Source of the DNA: Oikopleura dioica | Taxonomy: Eukaryota > Chordata > Appendicularia > Copelata > Oikopleuridae | DNA: 64,000 nt | Direction of reading: 5' to 3' | Assembly (NCBI GenBank): GCA_907165135.1 | Contig: OU015568.1 | Coordinates: forward strand, 7,014,501 to 7,078,500 | Shown here: positions 43,816 to 55,404 of the stretch, in pieces | Layout: every line of letters starts with the position of its first letter | Numbering within the stretch: position 1 is the first letter of the stretch | Made by a program: the position numbers and the translations under genes | Notes under the pieces: model-generated | What the model was told of the DNA's origin: nothing | What the model saw: the letters and a program-made list of their open reading frames with translations, nothing else | Databases searched by the model: none

Positions 43816-44174
43816 CTAAAGTCTGTCTAAACTCTTTCCTACATCGACGTGTATCTTGAAATATCCATGCGCTGAATTCTGAAGAACACTTGAGCATCAA
43901 TAGATCCTGCGCCTTACCATTACGGCTTCTTCCAGAAAGTTATCCAACTTTTCGAAGTCGTTATCCGACAATATTGCAATATCATAATCTATTTGATGAG
44001 TTTTTAATTGGAAAAAACTTGTATTTTTGACCATTTGAAAACTCGACCTCGAAGACTTTTTTGCACCGAACTTGCATTTACGGGCGAATATAAAACCCTG
44101 GTCGCAGAGCACTCGAGTCCTTCAATAATTCTAGCGAGGAACTCATGTTGAAAGGAAGTCCCGTCATCTGACAT
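43816..44174 (-). CDS. Small orphan protein (86 residues)
   Basis: Three exons (44174-44048, 43988-43918, 43878-43816) with matching phases encode MSDDGTSFQHEFLARIIEGL, then a middle YDIAILSDNDFEKLDNFLEE and an end KIHVDVGKSLDRL. The composition suggests a soluble helical protein. I cannot name it. It appears to head a small operon. Confidence 0.42.
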
Positions 44175-45792
44175 TCGGATTCTGAGCGCTTTAAAATTTA
44201 AGAATCTAATTCTAAATAATACACGAAGACACACGCGTTCGTGGTGATTCTCAGCTAATTGGTAATTAGCACAATACAACATTCCAAATTGAATATGGGT
44301 GTCTTGCGGGGTCGCTTCTAGGGTAATTTGTGGGGGAATTTTTCCAAGAGCACTGCCTCCCAGTTGACATAGAAAACAGTAAGTCTTCTATGATTTCATA
44401 ATGCACCTTTAATTAGACAATAAAGACCCTTTTAAAGAGGATGTAGAATCTACATTGTAGATATAATTCGTTTGTCAAGTATCTAGTTCCACCAATCACT
44501 AATAATTCATGCTTCTTATATTCATCAAGCTACGAAGCACTCTCAATATGAAAAACTTCAAATTATCTTGAGGTCGGATCGCGTTAATAATTCACTTGAA
44601 ATTAGTTGTTGGGCAGTTCGCCGCTGCGGTAACGGACAAGTTCGATTAGAGCTCGCCCTGGAACTGTTTAGAAGTCAGAGCGAGTTCCGAGCTGCTATCG
44701 AAATTAATGTTTGGGAACATATAGCGGCGCATGTTTTTAGCCGCGCTCGTCAGAATCCAATCCTAAGGCGATGACGACATCTGCCATGCATATTGAAATC
44801 GCAGTTTGACGGTAAATCTCGGCAGTTATCGGAGTCAAGGACGCGCTTTATTCTGAGCCCGGGTAAAAATATACAGAAAAGACCATTTTGAATGGTCGAC
44901 TGAATTGCAGACTCTTTCAATTTTCACTGCAGACTTTGTCGTGTCAAGGGAGCTTTCAAATGATAAGCATCGAAAGGACCTTGACTCAGAATAAAACGCG
45001 CCAATGAAGGGATGAAACCAACAGTGTCCACAAAGATGACTTCAAAATTATCGCCGATGCTGCCTTTGTGAATCTTTTCCTTGGTTTTTCAAGTTGAAAA
45101 TGCTTTTGACAGAGAACTGTTTTTGAAAAAGTAAGGCGGCTAGCCAAATATTCAAGAGACGGTACTAAACATTAAGTATCTTTCTTTTAAAGTATTCTTA
45201 AGTATCCTTAAAGCATTTTAAGTATCTTTAAAGAAATATGCAAAAGTAATTTTGCACTCTTGGAACAGTTGAAACCAATCCTTAGCTGATAGAGTGGTAA
45301 AGAAGTAGTTGTCGATCTGTTTTCTTGGATGGAAATAATTCTGATTCCTTTATAATGGGCGTTGAAGTTTAATAACCTTCGTTATAAGTCTTTTTTTTTT
45401 TTGCAGTCGAACTTTATCAGTAGGAAATGAATATTTATGAAAGAATCTATTATGAAAACGTAATGAAAAAATTGCCACGAGTACTCACAACCTCATTCGA
45501 GAAGGCCTAAATTAATATTTTATCCGAGCTGATTCTTGCATATCTATGGCGCTCCGGAGAGCTCCGGAGAGCCATTCACTTTATTATGTACCTTTTCAGG
45601 TTGCAATGGGCGGTTGAAAGTGGCTCGCCCTGTTCTGAAAAGCCGCTTAGACGACCTTCTATATTACTCCGAGCGCTAATTCTTCATTTATGACACCCAT
45701 TGAAGAGCAGAGAAACAAGTGAGGAGTCAGAAACAATCCAGATTACAAGACAGAGAGAGAAAAAAACAATAAATGACTCCTGCGAAGGAAAA
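44175..45792. other. Intergenic region, no supported gene
   Basis: Short frames only. Local repeats include TAAAGTATTCTTAAGTATC-type units (45190-45235) and a tandem GCTCCGGAGA at 45551-45571. The C-terminal 100 bp must contain the promoter or acceptor of the gene at 45793. Confidence 0.4.
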
Positions 45793-46380
45793 ATGACCGT
45801 GTCGGTCCAAGTCGATGTTGAAAACACGAATGTGGAACACTCAACAGCTGCAAATAAAGAGAATTCTCCTGTCACGCCGAGGCCTGTTGAGCAAACGGCT
45901 CTTCTGACAACGGAAGAACAGCCACAGGTTAGAGCGCACTTTTTCGAAATCAAGGAAGAGATTGTTTCAATCGTAATTAAAAATAACAATCTCAGGATGT
46001 ACTCACTTTCATGCAAGGAGCAACGCGAATGCTCGCTCTATGTGGAAGCTTATGTTGCCTTATTGCTTTCACCATGTCAACGCTGTGTTTAGGAAAGAGG
46101 GTCAAAAGAATACACACGAAACTACATTTTTAATAAAAATGGACGCGAGCAAGGGCACACGTACTCGCCCTCGGGACCCTCTGATATAGTTCAGCAAATT
46201 CTGTCCTCAGCAGGATCGCCCTGTATTCCAAATCCGAACAAGTCGGCGAGTGTTCGCTTGTCAATACAAAACCGGTCAGGCGGGCCGGAATCAACAGCGG
46301 AGAAAATCGGACGAATTGAGCGCCTATTTCTTATGGGCACTGGGCTTGATAATTATTCTAAAGTGGGGCAGTGGCGATAG
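45793..46380 (+). CDS. Orphan protein (about 153 residues)
   Basis: Exon 1 (45793-45927) encodes MTVSVQVDVENTNVEHS and the proline-directed site KENSPVTPRP. Exon 2 begins 45996 (DVLTFMQGATRML). A GC-AG intron 46035-46092 would join to a 96-codon frame reading ERGSKEYTRNYIFNKNGR, GHTYSPSGPSDIVQQIL and ending NYSKVGQW plus one Arg. If that intron is not spliced, exon 2 instead runs into a hydrophobic helix (ALCGSLCCLIAFTMSTL) and stops at 46133. Both products are plausible, and I cannot choose without RNA data. No family recognised. Confidence 0.45.
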
Positions 46381-47449
46381 CCATTGAACTCGAATTGCTA
46401 ATTTTAAATATTCAAAGTCGGATTGTTTTCGTAAGGGCCAAATTAGAACGAAGGGGCCCCTTAACTCAAGATAAAGGAATCATCAAAATAGGAATCAAAG
46501 ATTTATAAAGTCCGGCAAAGGCGTGCTCTGTACAGTTATGATGTGCTTAATATTAATAGCAAAGGCTTCAATAATGAGAAAGAAATTAACTCCATCATTC
46601 AGTTAATTACTTAATAGGCTCGTCATGAGCTTTTTGCAGTGATATATCATACACTATTATTGGATAGTTAATATTGATTCAAGATTGAAGCCTGAGCAGG
46701 GAGTTTCTCCTGTATATACCACTACTGCCTTGAAGATAATAAGGGGAAGAAGACGAGAGCGACATTGTAAAAATAGTGTTTATAAATTTACGACTCAATC
46801 TGCTACAAATCGAACACTGAATAAAACTCCAACGAAATTATTTCCATCCGACCCTGGAGAGTTTCATTTGCAAAATAGTTAACGACAGATGATTTTCCTG
46901 CATTGACGGGTCCGATACAAGTTATAATCGGAGTTCGCTCGATTTTATACTTCTGAAAGAAAGTTTTAAGTTCAAGTTTTAGTGAATTGATAATATGTGG
47001 TTAGGTAAGTAATTGATAACTAAACCTCTAATTTGCTAATGAGATTGGCATTGGAACGTCTTTTCCGTGGGTAGAGAGGCTGTAGTTTAAATTTTAAATG
47101 TCTTTCTAGAAGAATGCCCTTGAATTAGAGATAATACTTCTGCAAGACCCAATCCTGATATCATGGAAGAGTTTTTTGCGCATTTCGTGTGCGACGCGCC
47201 GCTCACTCTGACCCCGCTGCTCAGCTTTATGTTTGAAGTGGTTCGCATAGACGCGGCGACAATCTGCCTCCTCGTCAGTGACGCGCACATCGACGCTATC
47301 TAACCGCTTCAAATGCATTTCGCTGATGACATCACTGGTAAAAGCATTTTCAAGGGAGCGGTAGCGAAACAACTCCAGCAGCACTCGCTCGCGATCCCAA
47401 ATTTGCACTTTCAGTTTCTCGAACGCCAAGGACAGAGTTCGAAATTTTT

Positions 47450-47700
47450 GCGGCTCCCGGGCAAGGGGGCGGCGGGCGGGCGGGCACGGGCAGAATTTTT
47501 AAGATTCCCGGGGGCAAAAACGGTCACGGGCACAAAAACGAATTTTCCCGCGAGCCAAGCGGGCACGAGCACTATAACAAATTTTCCCGCGGGCAGATAC
47601 GGGCACGGGCATGAATGAGAAGATTCCCGCGGGCATAAACGGGCACGGGCGGTTTGCCCGCGTTCCCGCACGAAATATTCCCGAGGGCAGCCCGGGGGAA
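47450..47700 (+). repeat. Left subterminal G+C-rich tandem array of the hAT-like element
   Basis: About seven irregular units of roughly 35 bp built on CGGGCACGGGCA, AAGATT or GAATTTT, and CCCGCGGGC. It is the reverse complement of 49085-49280. Confidence 0.85.
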
Positions 47701-47914
47701 CATTTTTTTCTACTGCTAAATCTCAAGCCTATTTTTCAAAATAAGAAAATAAAATAAAAACGACCCTGAATCAATTCGGATTTTTAAATCGCAAGTTTTA
47801 GGAGCTAGTTAGAAACTACGACCGAATGGTCTCCGTTTCCCCAAGTTGGGCAAACGGCGACTTGGGCAAACTTGGGCAAACTTAAATTGATTGATCATAT
47901 AACTTTGTTGTATT

Positions 47915-48400
47915 GGCTTCTCCACAGTCAATCCCGGCTTCACCAACTTCAGTCCCGGCTTCAACAACTTCGATTCAAGCTTTTCAGACGTCAATCTTGG
48001 TGGCTCAAACTTGAATCCTGGCATCTCCAGCGTCAATCCCGGCTTCTTCAATGCTGATCCGGGCGTCACTTACTTCAATCCAAGTTTCTCAAACGTCACT
48101 CCCGGCTTCTCAGTTGTCAATCATCGCTTCTCGAATGTCGATCATGGCTTCTTCAAGATAAAATTGGCGTTGAAAAAGCCGAGATGGAGATGGATGAAGT
48201 CGGGATCGACGATGGAGAAATCGGGATTGACGTCGAAGAACCCGGGATGAAGCCATATTTGAAGTCGGTGAATCGAGAATTGGCGATGGAGAAGCCATAA
48301 TTGATATAGTGTCGATGATATTGGAGAAAACATGATTGATGTTGGTGAAGCCAGGATTGGCGTTGAAGAAGCCAGGATTGACATTAAAAAAGCCAAATAA
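47915..48400. repeat. Inverted tandem array inside the hAT-like element
   Basis: Units of about 24-30 bp run as GGCTTCNNCAACNTCAATCCC from about 47915 to 48150. The orientation then flips near 48165 and reads GGGATTGACGTNGAAGAAGCC to about 48400. The open frames across it (NPGF-like repeats) are by-products of the unit length. Confidence 0.85.
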
Positions 48401-48459
48401 TGTCTAATGATCAATTAATATAAACTTTTTTCCAGAGTTGCAAATTTTAGAAATTTTTT

Positions 48460-48615
48460 TCTGAGCAGAGCTAGCTGAGCTGAGGTTGAAACTGAGCTGA
48501 GCTGAGGTGAGCTGTTTTTTTTTTAAAAATTGAGCTGAGCTGGGGCATATTTGAAAATTTTAGAGCTGAGCTGACGATTTCTCAAACTGAGCTAGCTGAG
48601 CTGAGCTGACCGGCT
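48460..48615. repeat. GAGCT/AGCTG simple-repeat tract
   Basis: Runs of GAGCTGAGCTGAG and AGCTAGCTGAGCTG interspersed with A/T stretches, inside the hAT-like element. Similar GAGCTAGCTGACC also appears near 48882. Confidence 0.8.
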
Positions 48616-49084
48616 CTAGAATCGACCGGAAGTAGAGTTCTCTAGAATTTTAAAAAGTTTTTGAAATTTTCTGCTGATTCTAAAAAAGTATGGTGTTCGG
48701 GGGTCTATAAGGCGGAAGTGGGCTGGAAAACTTCGTTAACCTTAAAAAAGCACATCTATATGCAAAAATAAACTCATGGACGATGTACAATGCACATTGT
48801 GCATGCTGCATCCAAGTCGCCGTTTTCCCAAATCGCCGTTTGCCCAACTTGGAGAAACGGAGATCTTGGGCAAACTGAGCTAGCTGACCATAAAATTTTC
48901 TGTTGATTAGTAAAGGTATAATGTTCGGGAGTCTACAAGGCGGAAATGGGCTGGAAAACTTCGTTAACCTTAAAAATAGCACGTCATAACAGTTCTGTAT
49001 GCAGATTAGTTTTCAATATACTCCCTCAAGTATTTGGTGTCTATTTCCACGCTATTTAAATAGTTTAAACACTTTTTCATAAGG

Positions 49085-49280
49085 TGCATTGAATCTGCCC
49101 GTGCCCGTTAAAGCTCGCGGGAATCTTGCCCGTGCCCGAATTTGCCCGCGGGAATATTTTTTATTGTGCCCGTGCCCGCTTGGCCCGCGGGAAAATTCGT
49201 TTTTTTGCCCGTGACCGCTTTTGCCCTCGGGAATCTTCACTTTCTTGCCCGTGCCCGTATCTTCCCCCGGGCAAACGCGG
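49085..49280 (-). repeat. Right subterminal G+C-rich tandem array of the hAT-like element
   Basis: TGCCCGTGCCCG units alternating with CCCGCGGGAA, the inverted counterpart of the array at 47450-47700. Confidence 0.85.
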
Positions 49281-50132
49281 GATTTCGAACTCTGGCCAAG
49301 GAGGTCAAAACTTGTTCAGATTCAGGAATGTAGCCTTCGTTCAAGAGCCAGGCCAAGTTGAGATAGTGGGTCGGAGACAACCGAGGAACGTTGATGAAGA
49401 AAATGTCAGTTTCGTCCCAAATCACGTCATTTTTTAACCTCGTTTGCCAGTCTTTATCGTCTAAGATCGGGAGAAACTCGTCGAAATCTTCGGAAATATT
49501 GACAGGGTAAATGCCAAAGCTGGTTATTTTCAATCCTGGAATCGTTCTGGCAAGTTTCTTTGCTTCGTCAAGCCGCTCGTAGATATTCCGGTAGCGGGTA
49601 CGATCGAGTTCTTCTGGTTGGAAGATGAAGACTTTCCGATGACGCGTTTCTTCATGCTCCTTTCCAGCGAAATTTCCGAAGTTGCTTTCTTCGTTAATGT
49701 TTTCCAGAACATGATTCGGCGCACCCCAGTTGAAACTTAGAGGTTCATAATTTCCACTCGCCAAAGTCCCCTTGCCAGATGGACGCGGAATTTCGAATTC
49801 CGTTCGGTAGAGAAATTCAATGAATCTTTCTGCCCGCTCATTTGTCTGTTTTCTATTGAGTTCTCTGTTGATAGTCTTTGATATTTTAGCTGTTGGCTTT
49901 CCAACGGTTTAATAAAACATCTATTCAATATTGAGGACTTGAACCTCTGCAATTTTAAAAACCGAGACTTTCTGATTTTTGAACTGAGGAATCTGCAGAC
50001 TCGATCATTACATCGTAACATGAAATTCTGAACCCAAAGAACATGTTTTATTTCATCCTTTTTCAAAGAATGTATAAAAAAGAAACTGAGAATAAATAAT
50101 CTGAATTTGAACAGGTATGAATGCAGAATTGA

Positions 50133-51154
50133 CTACTTCTTAGATTTGGCTTTCATCATTTCGATATATCGACCAAGATCTTTCTGGACAGACGGCTGAG
50201 AAACCAATTTGACAAAGGCTAAATTTTTAATCATGCTTTGCAGGATCGAATTGAATTAGAACTCACTTTCAATGTCTTGTTCCTTATTGCGTATCAGTTT
50301 ATTGGCAGTTTCCTGACGCAGGAGTTGCTTCGTGATCGCTCGCGCTTTCGGTGGCACTTTTAGCCAGAGCTTGAGATTTTCAATCACTCGCTCCATCATG
50401 TCGTCTGGCTCGACGAGCTCATCCACAAGGCCGATTTTCAGAGCGTGTTCTCCAGAATAAAGATGGCCAAGTTGGAGAGCCCATTCCGTTTCGCGTTGTC
50501 CGATAGTGTTGATCATCGTATCCACGAACTAAATTTTGCATAATTGAATAAATGTATTTGGGTGAATTGTTAATGCTAGAGTAGCTAATTGCAGATTAAT
50601 AACGAAGCTAGCGGCGATGAATAATGAATGCTTCAAGCGTACCCATGTGGGGGCCACGATACCGAGCGCGGTCTCGTTAAGGCCGATGACGATTTTTGGG
50701 TGTTTGGCCATGATGCGGTAATCGCATGACATGGCGATTTGACAGCCGCCAGCTGGAGAAGCGCCATTGATCGCAGCAATAGTAGGAATGGGGCACATGT
50801 AGACGGACAGCCACATATCCTGAAAACACTCAAGATCTTCTATTGTGAAAAGATTGGAACCTGGACGTGCTGCCAGAATTCACGAAGCTCGTCGTCTGTT
50901 TTGCCATACATCGAGAAGATGTCCAAGCCCGAGCTAAAAACGCCTGGCTTGGCAGAGCTAAAGACGATAGCAGACGCGCCATCGGCCACGACTTGATCGA
51001 CAGATGTTTTGATATCGGAGAGGAGCTGCTTGTTCAGCGTGTTAACTGGCGGCGCGTTGAAAGCAAGAGAGGCGACTCCGTGTGGCATCATGTCGACCTT
51101 GACCGAGGAAAGCCGCGAGATCGCCACGCGGTTGAGGACTTGCCGAGACAACAT
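50133..51154 (-). CDS. ECI1: Mitochondrial enoyl-CoA delta isomerase 1 (crotonase family)
   Basis: Four exons (51154-50861, 50819-50643, 50528-50267, 50218-50133) give 272 residues. The N terminus MLSRQVLNRVAISRLSS looks like a mitochondrial presequence. Crotonase landmarks: FNAPPVNTLNKQLL, FSSGLDIFSMYG (oxyanion hole), INGASPAGGCQIAMSCDYRI, NETALGIVAP (catalytic Glu) and QLGHLYSGEHALKIGLVDEL. The enzyme moves cis-3 and trans-3 double bonds to trans-2 in beta-oxidation of unsaturated fatty acids. It starts 76 nt after the stop of the F-box gene, probably in the same operon. Confidence 0.93.
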
Positions 51155-51230
51155 TCTATCAAAACAGCGCCTTAAACTTTAAAGAACGATGAAGCTAAGT
51201 CCAAGATAAAGGCAGTAGTGTTAAAGGTAG

Positions 51231-52623
51231 TTAGATATCGATCCAGTTGAGGCTATAAGGACTGATAAAATAGGCGCCGAAGACGTCCATTTCAATGCTG
51301 GTGATGACCAAGTTGCTGAATTGCGTGTGAAGCCGTCTTCGTTCGTTTGAAAGCTCATTTGCAATATTCCACTTTCGAATGTGCGATCGAGGATTACGGA
51401 GGTCCCATAAAAACACGTCACCAGTAGTAGAGCCGGCCATTAGACCAAAGTTCGTGGAAGACATGGAGGTGAGCTCAAAAACTTTTCCCGCCGCGGTTCT
51501 GGATTCATATGGATTCTGTGTTTCGTATTTTTGCGCTAGCTCTTTTGAACGCGTATCGTAAAGGCGGACAGTGTTATGACGAGTAGTGAGAATCTCATGG
51601 TCAGAGAAGAATTCCACTTCGCCAAAGGAATGAGCATTGGTCAGCATTCTTACTTGCTTGAGCAAGTCGACTTTGCTGGAGTTTGCAGACTCGACGTCAT
51701 AAAATGCCAGATAGCCTTCAGCAAGCGTTACTGCCAGTTTCTTTCCGTCGGGAGAAAACTTTCCCTTTTTGATTCTCATTTGATTATCCAAAGAAAGTAA
51801 TCTAAAATATGATGATTAGCTGAAGGTCAAGCAAATCATGATGATACCTGTCTAGCCAGTCGCCTTTTTCATTCAATCTCAAAATCTCCAACTTGTCTGT
51901 CGAAGTCACGCAGAAATTCCGCTCCACACAGGAGACAGAATTAATCTCCTCTCCAATGATTTTCTGCATAAAACCCCGCCCGTCCTTTGCTTTTCCAGAG
52001 AGTCTTGCCACGCCAACTTCTCCGTTGTCAAATCCACTCAGCAACACTTTCGACTTGCTGCAATAGTCGAGCGAGGTGAACTTCTTGCTGAATCCTTTGC
52101 CGATTTGCGCGATGAGTTTTGGCTGGAAGCTTGTGTGCTCGCGGAGATGCGCTTTTGGGTACTCGTAGAGTTTGTTGTTCATCACCATGATTAGCAGATG
52201 CTTGGTGTTGATTAAACTGATCGCGCTGGAATTTGAATTGTGAGATTCTGAGTTCTGATCCTTTGCTTTTTTATCGATGACTAATCTGAACTTGTTCCGC
52301 TGCCGCAAGAATCCTTTCTTCGCCCAAGCGTGGGCCAGTCTCAATCGTTCGTACCCTCTCACTCTCGTTTTTCCAATCGGCAAAATTGCCTCTATCGACA
52401 TCTCTTCGTAATGCCGATTCCACAAGTCGGAACTGTTCCTGATCACTCTATTAAACTGCTGCGACACTTGCATCATTCTTCCAAGATCTTCAACTCCCAA
52501 ATATCGCGCCACATTGTGCACCAAAACATCTGGCACTACTTCTTCAGCTCGAGGACGTTTCTTCGCTCTTTTGGCTCTTGAATCGCTGATTTCTTTGAAA
52601 AATTCGAGCGTTTCCGCATTCAT
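51231..52623 (-). CDS. F-box/WD-repeat protein
   Basis: Two exons (52623-51848 and 51801-51231) give 448 residues. An F-box follows a basic N terminus (VPDVLVHNVARYLGVEDLGRMMQVSQQFNRV, about residues 30-65, and DLWNRHYEEM). The rest has WD-like strands such as YCSKSKVLLSGFDNGEVGVARL, GKFSPDGKKLAVTLAEGYLAFYDV and GLMAGSTTGDVFLWDLRNP. This architecture suits an SCF ubiquitin-ligase substrate receptor similar to FBXW4. Only a few blades have the WD dipeptide. Its start lies 101 nt after the PDCD2L stop. Confidence 0.78.
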
Positions 52624-52724
52624 TATTTATTTTTTCTGAAGAAAATGATCTTGAAGAGAGTCGATGTAGACCGATACAATATGATATTGATTGATAGTAG
52701 ATACAGTAGTGATGTTAGAGTGGA

Positions 52725-54041
52725 TTATTTGAACTTGGCCGAGTCGGGCTCATCTTGAATCACGACATGCTCAAACGAGTTTTGCTCGAGCGAACAGTTC
52801 CTTGAACAAGTAAAGATCTGAACAGTGCCAATCGAAAAATTCGCTCCTAGAATGTCTCCAAGCCTCGGCATGAGCTGTAGTTCGAATCCCCTGCTTGCTC
52901 CACACGTATCACATCTTGGCACAGCCGCTCCGTTACTGTATTGCTGCGGATCCAAACTGAGCGGCTTTCCCATCACCTGGTATCGTAAGATTTGGCTTGG
53001 TTGCTGACGCAGCCCCTCGAGAAACTCCTGTACCACTTCATCTTCGTCTTCCTCTACGGAAAGATTATTTTTATTCGATTACGGAAATAACTATAATCCG
53101 TTATCGTCCGTTTCCTCGATGGAAATATTAATTGTTTAAGCTAGAGTATGAGTATTAACATGAGCTTACCATCGTCCGTTTCCATCTCATCGGATGTGGT
53201 ATTTGACTCCATCGCAGCTTGATTCGTCCCTCCCATCGTTTCCTCCAGCATATACTTTTGATAAAGTTCATTTTCGTGTGCGTAATTCTGCTCTGACGAT
53301 TCTGCTTCATAAACTTCAATGAAGAGGCCTTCTTTTATCGTCTTGAAGCTTGATGATTCTCTTTTTTCTTCCTTCTCCATTGCGGACGAATTTTGATTTG
53401 CGATCGAAAGGCCCTATTACAATCGACATGATGTTTTAGCATAAAATCTGTATAAACATAGTAGTCATAGATAAATGCCGGCATAGAACCTGCATCTGTG
53501 TGGCCGCCCAGGATACCGCTTCATCCTCGTTTTCCTCTACTCCCCAGTCATCATCACCGTCATCGCCGAAAACTGCATCTTGGGCGATTACTTGTGCCGG
53601 TTCTTCAGTCCTCAGCTGTCTGATCACTTTCCAACCAGATGCACACTTGTGGTGAGTAGGACAAACTGCGATGAAGATCTTTCGATGCTGACTGCTCGGC
53701 GCGCCTGGAAACGGGCAGTAGACTGAAATAAGTCTGTGTTTCTGTGAATCATAATCTAGAGACACTGGTCTTTTTCCAGGGCGTAAGAAAAGCTTTCACG
53801 AAAAGCTCGCTGAGAGAAACGGATTTCCTTTGACGCCCTGGATAAGCCATGAATCGTGAATTGATTTCTTACTTTGCACTAGAAGAGAACACACCTCCCC
53901 ACACTCTCTACACTTCAACTGATCCTTGCTCGGCGACTCAGCGAGCCACATAGTTTTCCCGAAGCAAACATTGTCATAAACGCCCTGCTGCTGCTGTACT
54001 TCAACGTCGAGGACACCGAACAGAACCGGATTGATGTCCAT
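52725..54041 (-). CDS. PDCD2L: PDCD2-like protein (TYPP domain)
   Basis: Four exons (54041-53873, 53722-53490, 53413-53170, 53053-52725) give 324 residues. N-terminal PVLFGVLDVEV, zinc-binding CRECGEVCSLLVQIYCPFPG and ASGWKVIRQL are followed by an acidic linker. The C-terminal PDCD2_C domain reads QILRYQVMGKPL, VPRCDTCGASRGFELQLMP, FSIGTVQIFTCSRNC and VVIQDEPD. PDCD2/PDCD2L act as chaperones of the 40S protein RPS2. Intron 1 has a small inverted repeat CCAGGGCGT/ACGCCCTGG (53776-53841). Confidence 0.92.
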
Positions 54042-54263
54042 CTTCTGCTCAGAACCCTCTCTCAATCAAACACTCAATAACACAATCTTAAAAACATGGA
54101 ATTTCATTTATTTTCATTAACAGAGAGCTTTCGAGCGCAATTAGCGACGTAAAGTTTTTATTCTGGGAAAAGTTGGGAATCAGGGGGCCACGCGTAGGCA
54201 CCGAATTGAACGAGTTGTACCACGGGGCGAATAAATACTTGAATGAAGAGGGGATAGTACAAT

Positions 54264-55163
54264 TTAGATACGTCCAGCGTCCTTCAATTTGGAGATGAGC
54301 GTGTCGACGTCTTCGACGATTTCTCCAGCAGCTCGGACTGGTGGCTCCGCGACTTTGATCACGTTCAAAGTTGGGGCAACGTCCACGCCAAGGTCAGCTA
54401 AAGAAAATTATAGAAAGACAGTTAAAACATTCTTCTGGCTTACCAGGCTTGACGGCCTTGACCTTCTTCTTCTTAGCCTTCATAATGTTGGGAAGAGTAG
54501 CATATCTGGGTTGGTTGATTCGGAGATCAACGGAAAGAACAGCTGGTGTCTTGATCTCATTGGTTTCAAGGCCACCGTCGATCTCTCGCTCGACTGTAGC
54601 GCTATCGCCATTGTGCTGGAGCTAGAAATGGGAATTGAAAGAGAGGATGATCATTTCACGTCTTACAGAGTAAAGGTTGGTAGCTTGGGGCCAGTCGAGA
54701 ATGGCAGCGGTCATAGCGGCGGTCTGACCGTAATCACCGTCGATGGCGAGTTTGCCCATGAGAAGAAGGTCCGCTGCTTCGGTTTCAGCGATCTTGGCAG
54801 CCATTTTGGAGATCTGGAGAGGAGTAAGAGCATCCAGCTGAGCTTGATCAACCTGAAAACGCATCTGTGAGGACGCAACAACGAATCGAATAAAATTACA
54901 TTGACGTGGACGCCTCGATCGCAGCCCATGGCGAGCGCAGTTCGAAGAGTCTCGGCAGACTGCTTTGGGCCGATGGTGAAGGCGACGATCTCCTTGGCGA
55001 TCTTCTTCTCCTTGAGTCGGACGGCCTCCTCGACGGCGATTTCGCAGAAAGGATTCATCGAGTGCTTGACTGAATCCTTGACGACGCCGGAGCCGTCAGG
55101 CTTGACTCGGATCTTGACAGCGTAGTCAATGACTCGCTTAACACCGACAGCAACTCGAACCAT
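54264..55163 (-). CDS. ETFB: Electron transfer flavoprotein subunit beta
   Basis: Four exons (55163-54900, 54852-54667, 54621-54444, 54397-54264) give 253 residues, against about 255 in vertebrates. Matching blocks: [90 protein letters not shown] and [20 protein letters not shown]. With ETFA it carries electrons from mitochondrial acyl-CoA dehydrogenases to ETF-QO. Confidence 0.97.
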
Positions 55164-55404
55164 TCTATTTCCCGAAACAAATAATTAAAGAAACTAACGA
55201 TTTTCGAATTTAAATCCTATGGACCATAGGCTATGGTTGGAAAGATAAAGCCCGTTTTTATTCTAAAGACTTTTAATAAATAAGTTTGCAAACTTGGATG
55301 CAGAGGGAGAGATCAAGAGAGTGGTTTAGAAAAAGATAAACCAGAATATATATTTGACAGTAGCTTTTCTTTTTAACTCTAACAGAAAGAGGGAAGAGAA
55401 GAAG

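Larger units (their letters stand above)
47433..49294. mobile_element. hAT-like foldback element inserted in a GTPBP6-type exon
   Basis: 1862 bp with ends CAGAGTTCGAAAT and ATTTCGAACTCTG, flanked by the perfect 8-bp duplication GCCAAGGA (47425-47432 and 49295-49302). Removing the element and one duplication rejoins the host reading frame. The subterminal 200-270 bp on each side are inverted copies made of tandem GGGCACGGGCA/CCCGCGGG units. The interior (47800-49080) holds further repeats and no transposase frame. End sequence CAGAG and 8-bp duplications fit the hAT superfamily. It is a different family from the element in TMBIM4. Confidence 0.85.
46803..49880 (-). pseudogene. GTPBP6: GTPBP6/HflX-type GTPase interrupted by a hAT-like element and lacking most of its G domain
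   Basis: The N-terminal part (about 49880-49295) has RTIPGLKITSFGIYPVN, DIFFINVPRLSP (HflX N-domain signature) and LLNEGYIPESEQVL. The frame is broken at 49294 by an insertion and resumes at 47432 in the same frame (FEKLKVQIWDRERVLLELFR, ENAFTSDVISEMHLKRLDS). A later exon (46952-46803) has the P-loop GPVNAGKSSVVNYF but then runs out, and no DTxGF, NKxD or later G motifs are found down to 46384. HflX-type GTPases act on (mito)ribosomes. The long element within an exon plus the missing 3' half argue for a dead copy in this haplotype; an intact allele may exist. Confidence 0.72.

Noticed and set aside
47811-48414. Proteins with NPGF- or LASPTSI-like repeats in the region inside the hAT-like element
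   Set aside because: By-products of tandem repeat units read in various frames, on both strands, with no start or family.
47450-49280. Possible CRISPR-like array because of repeated CGGGCACGGGCA units
   Set aside because: Units are irregular, spacers are not unique, and the two arrays are inverted subterminal repeats of a transposon in a eukaryotic genome.
53776-53841. Inverted repeat CCAGGGCGT/ACGCCCTGG as another foldback element
   Set aside because: Only 9-bp arms and no TGAGTCA core; too weak to call a mobile element.
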